Of a DNA stretch of 64,000 bases, positions 59,128-64,000 are shown in pieces (within the stretch, counting starts at the first letter, position 1; each line of letters starts with the position of its first letter). Below the pieces are notes generated by a model, which worked only from the letters and a program-made list of their open reading frames with translations, searched no databases and was not told where the DNA came from. This DNA is from Saccharina japonica. Its lineage: Eukaryota > Sar > Phaeophyceae > Laminariales > Laminariaceae. A program made the position numbers and the translations under genes. The stretch spans positions 664,748 to 728,747 of the forward strand of contig MEHQ01001114.1 of NCBI GenBank assembly GCA_008828725.1, read 5' to 3'.

Positions 59128-59881
59128 GGGCCATTCCTAACGAACGAAAAAAATCACGATTCGTGAGGTTTTTGTCGTGAATCGTGATTTTTTTCGTCAT
59201 GATTCACGACAAAAACCTCATGATTCATGACGCCATTTTTTTTACAATTTCCTAAAAAAAAACAAAATCACGATTCACGACATTTGTCGTGGCTCAAAAT
59301 ACGCCTGATCAAGGCACTACGTAACCCACCCGACACCAATGGCATCCGATGGCCGGTATAGGGGCATGTCAGGCCCTGCTTCGTACGCCGGTTGTGGACA
59401 GCGAGCGGCTGCCTAGATACACTGCTGGGTGCGGGCTAACGAGCACGCTATGACCTCGAAATCTCGAGGAGGAGGAGACACAGCGTGAAGAAAAAGCAAA
59501 AATAATCTGAAAATCTCACGGGCCAGGCAGAGCAGACGACATGTCAGCGAGATTAGAACCTCGCGCGGACCTGGCCTGGCCGACGGCGCGTGAGGTTGGA
59601 ATATCACAGACCGTGTCGGGCCTCTGCCCATGGTTTGAATCACGGACCGGGTCGGGCGCGGTCGGCCCGGCACGGCCTGGCCGTGACCTACCTGCGAGAG
59701 TTGGCCCCACCCTCAAATACCGTTGGATTTGAAAATATCGGATTTTTGATGATTTGAAATATCACGAAAGGTGACGAAAAAGCACCTACTTTCGTTAGGA
59801 AAGAAACATCACGAATCGTGATATTTTGTCATGCCAAAACGTCACGAATCGTGTTTTTTTTTTGTTCGTTAGGAATGGCCC
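59128..59881. mobile_element. PIF/Harbinger-like element (754 bp) nested in the composite
   Basis: The ends GGGCCATTCCTAACGAACG and CGTTCGTTAGGAATGGCCC are a perfect 19-bp inverted repeat continuing into CACGATTCGTGA/TCACGAATCGTG. TAA flanks both sides (59125-59127 and 59882-59884). Subterminal CACGAATCGTGA-type words recur. The middle holds GGCCTGGCCG and GGTCGGGCGCGG repeats. The uninterrupted right arm of the composite shows the approximate pre-insertion sequence. Confidence 0.9.
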
Positions 59882-59885
59882 TAAA

Positions 59886-60640
59886 AAACAAAACGTAGAA
59901 CCACAAATAAAAACGACCAGCCCAGCATAAAGATACGTGTCAAACCCAAAGGCATTTTGCCCCACCGATAGCACCAGTCGTATAATTCCACGCACGTGCT
60001 GGGCTGTTCGGATCTGCACGTACTTTTGCACCATCTTTACCCTTGCTCCCACCCGGGCCTGATCCCACCCGGATATGATCCCATTTGGCACCCTGCTCCC
60101 ACCCACAACCCACAAGGTGCAGAAATATAATCAGCCCTCCGCCGGAGCCGCCGAAGGTCCACCTGGCACCTCGATCCCATTTGGTGCCGATGAAGGCCAT
60201 ACATATCTACAACAACTCCTGCTATACATATAACCGTATTGAATGTACGTGCAAATTCGAATAGCCTGGCACGTACGTGCACGTTCTCCAGAAACCGATT
60301 GACATGACGAAACAGAAGGCCTGCTCGGTAACACAAGGAACTGGAGCTCCCTTCTACCCAATGCCGGTGTCATTTGAGCCCTTGTGGCCGGTACACTGCT
60401 CTCCGATCTGCCGGCAAGGCGTGTCTCTCCGAACTGCAAAAACACAGCAAGCCGGAGGTCCAGATGGATGCACCAGGAAAATTAATGGGGCCCGAGCCAG
60501 CATGTCAGCCCAACGAAACCAAGGTTGACATGCACCCCACGACTCATGGGTCCATTGTAACGTCGGCCGTTTCCAATTTCGATGCTTGTATCGTTCGCGG
60601 GCTCAATTTCCTCGTACTTGTTCGGTGCAGGTACTGCTGT
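59886..60640. repeat. Left inner arm of the composite, with an insertion at 59970-60293
   Basis: 59886-59969 and 60297-60640 are the reverse complement of 61460-61545 and 61100-61450. The 324-bp interruption has ACCGAT at its left junction (59964-59969) and again at its right end (60294-60299), while the other arm has ACCGAT once. That is the footprint of an insertion with a 6-bp target duplication. The inserted sequence has no recognised ends. Confidence 0.8.
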
Positions 60641-60835
60641 AATAAATGCGCAAATTACGAGTACTCGAACCAAAATATCACCAATAATTTCGTTTCGCCG
60701 ATCAAGGAAACTTACGCAGATTCTGCTGCTTGTAGGTGCAACTCGTGCTCGACCTAGGGAAGAAGGGTGCAAGAGACATTTGGCGCGGCTGTTGTCCTCT
60801 ACTAGAGGGTTCGAGGAGAGCAATCGGCGACGCAA

Positions 60836-61273
60836 ATGGTCTCGTCCTTCAGAGGTAGGGCTACCCTCCGTCCAGACTCGCCAAGAGAGAGATGTACCCC
60901 GAAAATCTCAACAGAGCAAATCAAGGACCGACTTCGAACAGCAACGAGTTCTCCCTCGACAAGGCACCCCATGACCAGCTTCAGCCTCTCAAGTGGTCCC
61001 TCTGACCTCGGGAGACGGCCTCAAGTAGTCGCAGCAAAAAAGAAGCCTCCATCAGCGAGGTTTCAGCCTCTGACCTACGAGGATGATGTAGATGAAAATC
61101 GACGCGCCGCGATTCCACTCGCTTCTGATACGAACGAGTACGAGCAGATTGACCCCGCGAGCGATGCAAGCATCGAAATTGGAAACGGCCGACGTTACAA
61201 TGGACCCATGGGTCGTGGGGTGCATGTCAACCGTGGTTTCGTTGGGCTGAGATGCTGGCTCGGGCCCCATTAA
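60836..61273 (+). CDS. Unknown open frame in the composite (145 codons)
   Basis: The frame spans the central spacer and enters the right arm. Its last 45 residues (YEQIDPASDASIEIGNG..RYNGPMGRGVHVN.GFVGL..WLGPH) are matched on the opposite strand at 60482-60615 by YEEIEPANDTSIEIGNG..RYNGPMSRGVHVN.GFVGL..WLGPH, with several conservative changes (D/E, S/N, A/T). The same frame therefore stays open in both arms. The upstream parts differ, so this could be a terminal exon that was duplicated in inverted orientation. I recognise no family. Start and splicing are not established. Confidence 0.35.
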   Translation: MVSSFRGRATLRPDSPRERCTPKISTEQIKDRLRTATSSPSTRHPMTSFSLSSGPSDLGRRPQVVAAKKKPPSARFQPLTYEDDVDENRRAAIPLASDTNEYEQIDPASDASIEIGNGRRYNGPMGRGVHVNRGFVGLRCWLGPH

Positions 61274-61545
61274 TTTTCCTGGTGCATGCATCTGGACTAC
61301 CGGCTTGCTGTGTTTTTGCAGTTCGGAGAGACACGCCTTGCCGGCAGATCGGAGAGCAGTGTGCCGGCCACAAGGGCTCAAATGCCGCCGGCATTGGGTA
61401 GAAGGGAGCTCCAGCTCCTAGTGTTACCGAGCAGGCCTTCTGTTTCGTCATGTCAATCGGTGGGGCAAAATGTCTTTGTTTTTGATACGTATCTTTACTC
61501 TGGGCTGTTCGTTTTTATTTGTGGTTCTACGTTTTGTTTTGTTTT
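61100..61545. repeat. Right inner arm of the composite (uninterrupted)
   Basis: Uninterrupted partner of the left inner arm, including CGGAGAGACACGCCTTGCCG, GTGTTACCGAGCAGGCCTTC, TTTCGTCATGTCAATCGGTG and the outer GTGGTTCTACGTTTTGTTTT. Beyond 61545 the symmetry continues with AGAAACTTCTTATGATTTTC against 59095-59124. Confidence 0.85.
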
Positions 61546-62577
61546 GTGGTCTAGAAACTTCTTATGATTTTCGGGAAATCTCAGATGATATGATGATGCC
61601 TGTACTCAGTATATCAACCCAGGCACATGTTGGGGGCGCATTAAGCCAAAAGCGCCTCCGAAAATAGGCTACATGAAGCACGCTCCCACGTGCGCCTACG
61701 ATGATCGTAGGGCACCAGACGTATTTGGGCGTTGTCTGCGGCACGTGTTGCGGTGGTGTGTGCAGTAGTTCCACCGGTCATCGGTTCTCGCCCGATATCC
61801 AAACGGGTTCCTGCTCTCAATACGAATATATCCAGGCATTATTTGGGGGCACATCAAGCTGAACATGTCTGCGGTAATCGACTAGATGAAGCACGCCGCC
61901 ACGAGCGATGACTACGACCGTAGGACACCAGGGTTCTCTGGAGATTGTCTACGGCATATGCTGCGGTGGTGTGTGCAGTTCCGCCGACCATCGATTATTG
62001 CTCGTGGTGGCGTGCGTATTGTAGTTGATTTTCGGAGGCACTTTAAGCATGGTGTGCCCCCGAAACAGCGCCTGCAAAGAAAGATCATGATTATCGAGAA
62101 TCCTAACACATCTGTATATCGGGTGAGACGCGATGACTGGTGGGACTGCGGCACACACCACCGCAGCGCATGCCGTAGACAATCCCCAGACAGGTCCGGT
62201 GCCCTACGATCGTCGTATTCGCTCGTGGTGGCGTGCTTCATGCAACCTATTTCCGGAGGCACCTTTAGCTTGGTGCGACCCCAAAAAAGGCCTGGAGATA
62301 TCCTGGGTATCGATAACACGAACCCATCTGTATACTGGGCGAGAAGCGATGACCGGCGGAATATTGCACGTATACCACAGCAGCAGCACATGTCGTAGAC
62401 AACCCCCAGAGGGGTCTGGTATCCTTCGGGCGCTCACATCGCGCATGGTATCATGTTTTATATCCCGGGGCACGTTTAACTTATTGTGCCCCCTATTCTG
62501 GGGGCGCGATAAGATAGAGTGCTCCCGGGGGCGTCGTTAACTAAAGTGCCACCGGGGGCACTATTTATCATCTCCCA

Positions 62578-64000
62578 TTAAAATATATATAGGATTGTAT
62601 CATAGTGTTTCGTACCTGATGCTTGAACTACAGCGCTGAATATAGAGTGCCACGTCAGCGGGGGATACAACGAGTGGCGACGGGGAGAGTCCTCGGGAAG
62701 ATATAGAGGCATAAAGGTGTACTTCGCCGTGAACGAGAAGTAGAGTACAACAACAACAATAGTACGTACTGCAAGCGTTGTGCTGTATTTGTATTAGGTG
62801 GTACTGTAGACGTGTGCGGCTGCTGCGCTGCATCCAGCAGACTTCACGAAACTTGTGCATATCGTGTGACACGAGTACAGCAAGAGTGCAGTGCAAATAC
62901 CTGCCGAGCCCGGCGTGTTGGTGGTGTGCTTGGCCTTAGCTCAAGCAAGCAAACCAAATGCGATGGAGTTTATCTCGGTGCACGTGCCGTTCATTATGTC
63001 ACCTCGTCCTCCCCGGCATGCGTGGCCGTCACGGGGTGTCCTTTGGCGTAGCGCAGTGGATCCGCTACACACGCCATGATGTGCGTCTACTGTGTAGGGG
63101 TGTGATGTGTATGATATGTGCGGTTGCTCGTAGCACCGTACTGTCTGTATCTGTCTCGTCTCTCGTCCACAGCAAGCGGTGGGGAGCAAGGCTGGGAGGT
63201 TTACTGGAGGCCTGATCTGGAGGCCTGAGGCACTTTTCATAGTCCCGTCGGGGGGGTAACTGGCACTATTGAGAACCCGCTCCAAATAATGCCGGTACCG
63301 GATTTGTTTAGGGTTCCAGTCGTGCCAAGCAATCATTTTAGGACAAGCGGCACTATTCAATCGGCCTCATTGAGATCACTGCAGCTACAGTAGATGTTTT
63401 CCGGGACACAATTACTGTATACCTGTGCTATATGTACGGTATCCATTTCCACTCTTTACTGTACTAGGGAATAAAACGCCCTCCCGCCCCCACGGCGGTA
63501 GGGCCAGATTGGTGCATGACAATATGAAGATGGTATAGGAGCTATAGCTGATGCAGCGAAAGGCAGGCCATACGAATTATACAACAGATCAGCTATGCAT
63601 ACTCGTACAATCAGCATCTATCGCGAGTAGCACCAAACATACCAAAACGCACACTGCAATGGTGGGCGGTCTTATCAGGTGGTGCATGCGGACGTACTGC
63701 TGCTGCTGTAACTACAGTACTACAGTAATACTACTGCTGACTAAAACATCGATGTCGACGCGACTATGCTCTCGCGGAAGCTATCGTGTCGGGGGGTGTA
63801 CGAGTGCTGTCTCGTGTACTCGTATCATACGTGTCAGTATAGAAGTCCTGGCACCTGATATATCTCGTGGATGCTGTCGTGTATGGGTGTATGACGTGTT
63901 GTGTTTCGGCGTACGATGCGCTGACTGGTACCCTGTATATCCTATCGATGCTACTCGTACGTATCGTGGGAACCCGCTACAGTAGTTTTAAATCCATCGA
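62578..64000. other. Intergenic DNA, no assigned gene
   Basis: No gene I can defend. GGCACTATT motifs occur at 63263 and 63350, and GTGCCAAGCAATCATT near 63324 resembles GTGCCAAGCAATTTCA near 28565. Otherwise I see nothing identifiable up to the window edge. Confidence 0.4.

Larger units (their letters stand above)
58642..62577. mobile_element. 3.9-kb inverted-repeat (foldback-like) composite element
   Basis: The left terminus GGGAGATGAT..GTGCCCCCGGGGGCACTTTA and the right terminus TAAAGTGCCACCGGGGGCAC..ATCATCTCCC are inverted repeats of about 40 bp. TTAAAA lies one base outside each end, so a TTAA-type or TTAAAA duplication is possible. Subterminal blocks of about 200 bp (ACGACCGTAGGACACCAGAC, GTGCTGCGGTGGTGTGTGCA, GGGGGCACATCAAGCT) occur twice on the left (58711-59100) and about four times on the right, the outer ones inverted (61690-62460). 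Further in, long arms face each other (about 59040-60640 against 61100-61620). Two insertions interrupt the left arm only. No known transposase was recognised, so the superfamily is open. Confidence 0.7.

Overview
The window is nuclear-type eukaryotic DNA that is poor in genes and very rich in repeats. I can defend only two protein-coding genes. They are intronless paralogues encoding ankyrin-repeat proteins of about 640 residues, at 30704-32635 and 48563-50440, on the same strand and about 16 kb apart. TTAGGG-type interstitial repeats, intronless ankyrin genes with an RRGWLV-type C-terminal module, trinucleotide tracts and heavy MITE/SINE content would fit a photosynthetic stramenopile such as a brown alga or diatom. 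That assignment is an inference from memory of such genomes; no marker gene proves it.

Most of the remaining sequence resolves into repeat families. (1) A tRNA-headed SINE family has nine copies and at least three different tRNA-like heads on one shared body. (2) PIF/Harbinger-like elements begin GGG..., end ...CCC and are flanked by TTA/TAA; there are seven, from 131 to 754 bp. (3) Three hAT-like elements occur at 12254-13376, 41201-41777 (perfect 8-bp target duplication) and 44111-46048. (4) MITE-A, with termini of about 50 bp, carries telomere-like TTAGGG repeats in its centre (three copies). (5) MITE-B has GACGC...TAGAGG termini (about eight copies, two of them nested). (6) There are roughly 90-bp hairpin elements. 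(7) A 442-bp unit is present as two direct copies and two inverted copies (one partial). (8) A 3.9-kb inverted-repeat composite lies at 58642-62577, and two further insertions can be dated inside it.

Layout: 1-2.6 kb is a worn minisatellite with insertions. 2.6-9.6 kb holds a Harbinger-like element, MITE-A and the 442-bp cluster. 9.6-14 kb holds SINEs, a Harbinger-like element and a hAT-like element. 14.9-17.2 kb is a minisatellite bounded by terminal inverted repeats. 17-24.8 kb is a SINE/MITE cluster with a 290-bp TAG tract. 25-30 kb is mostly unassigned. 30.7-32.6 kb is ankyrin gene 1. 33-47.5 kb is intergenic DNA with hAT-like elements, MITEs and a large trinucleotide palindrome. 48.6-50.4 kb is ankyrin gene 2. 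53.4-56.2 kb is a minisatellite with a self-complementary core. 58.6-62.6 kb is the composite.

Two signals cut across these families. The 9-mer TACCTGGTA (or its complement TACCAGGTA) occurs at least 14 times, against about 0.5 expected by chance. Second, interstitial telomere repeats here sit mainly inside a transposable element. I saw no rRNA gene, no complete tRNA gene, no CRISPR array and no autonomous transposase, so every transposable element listed looks non-autonomous.
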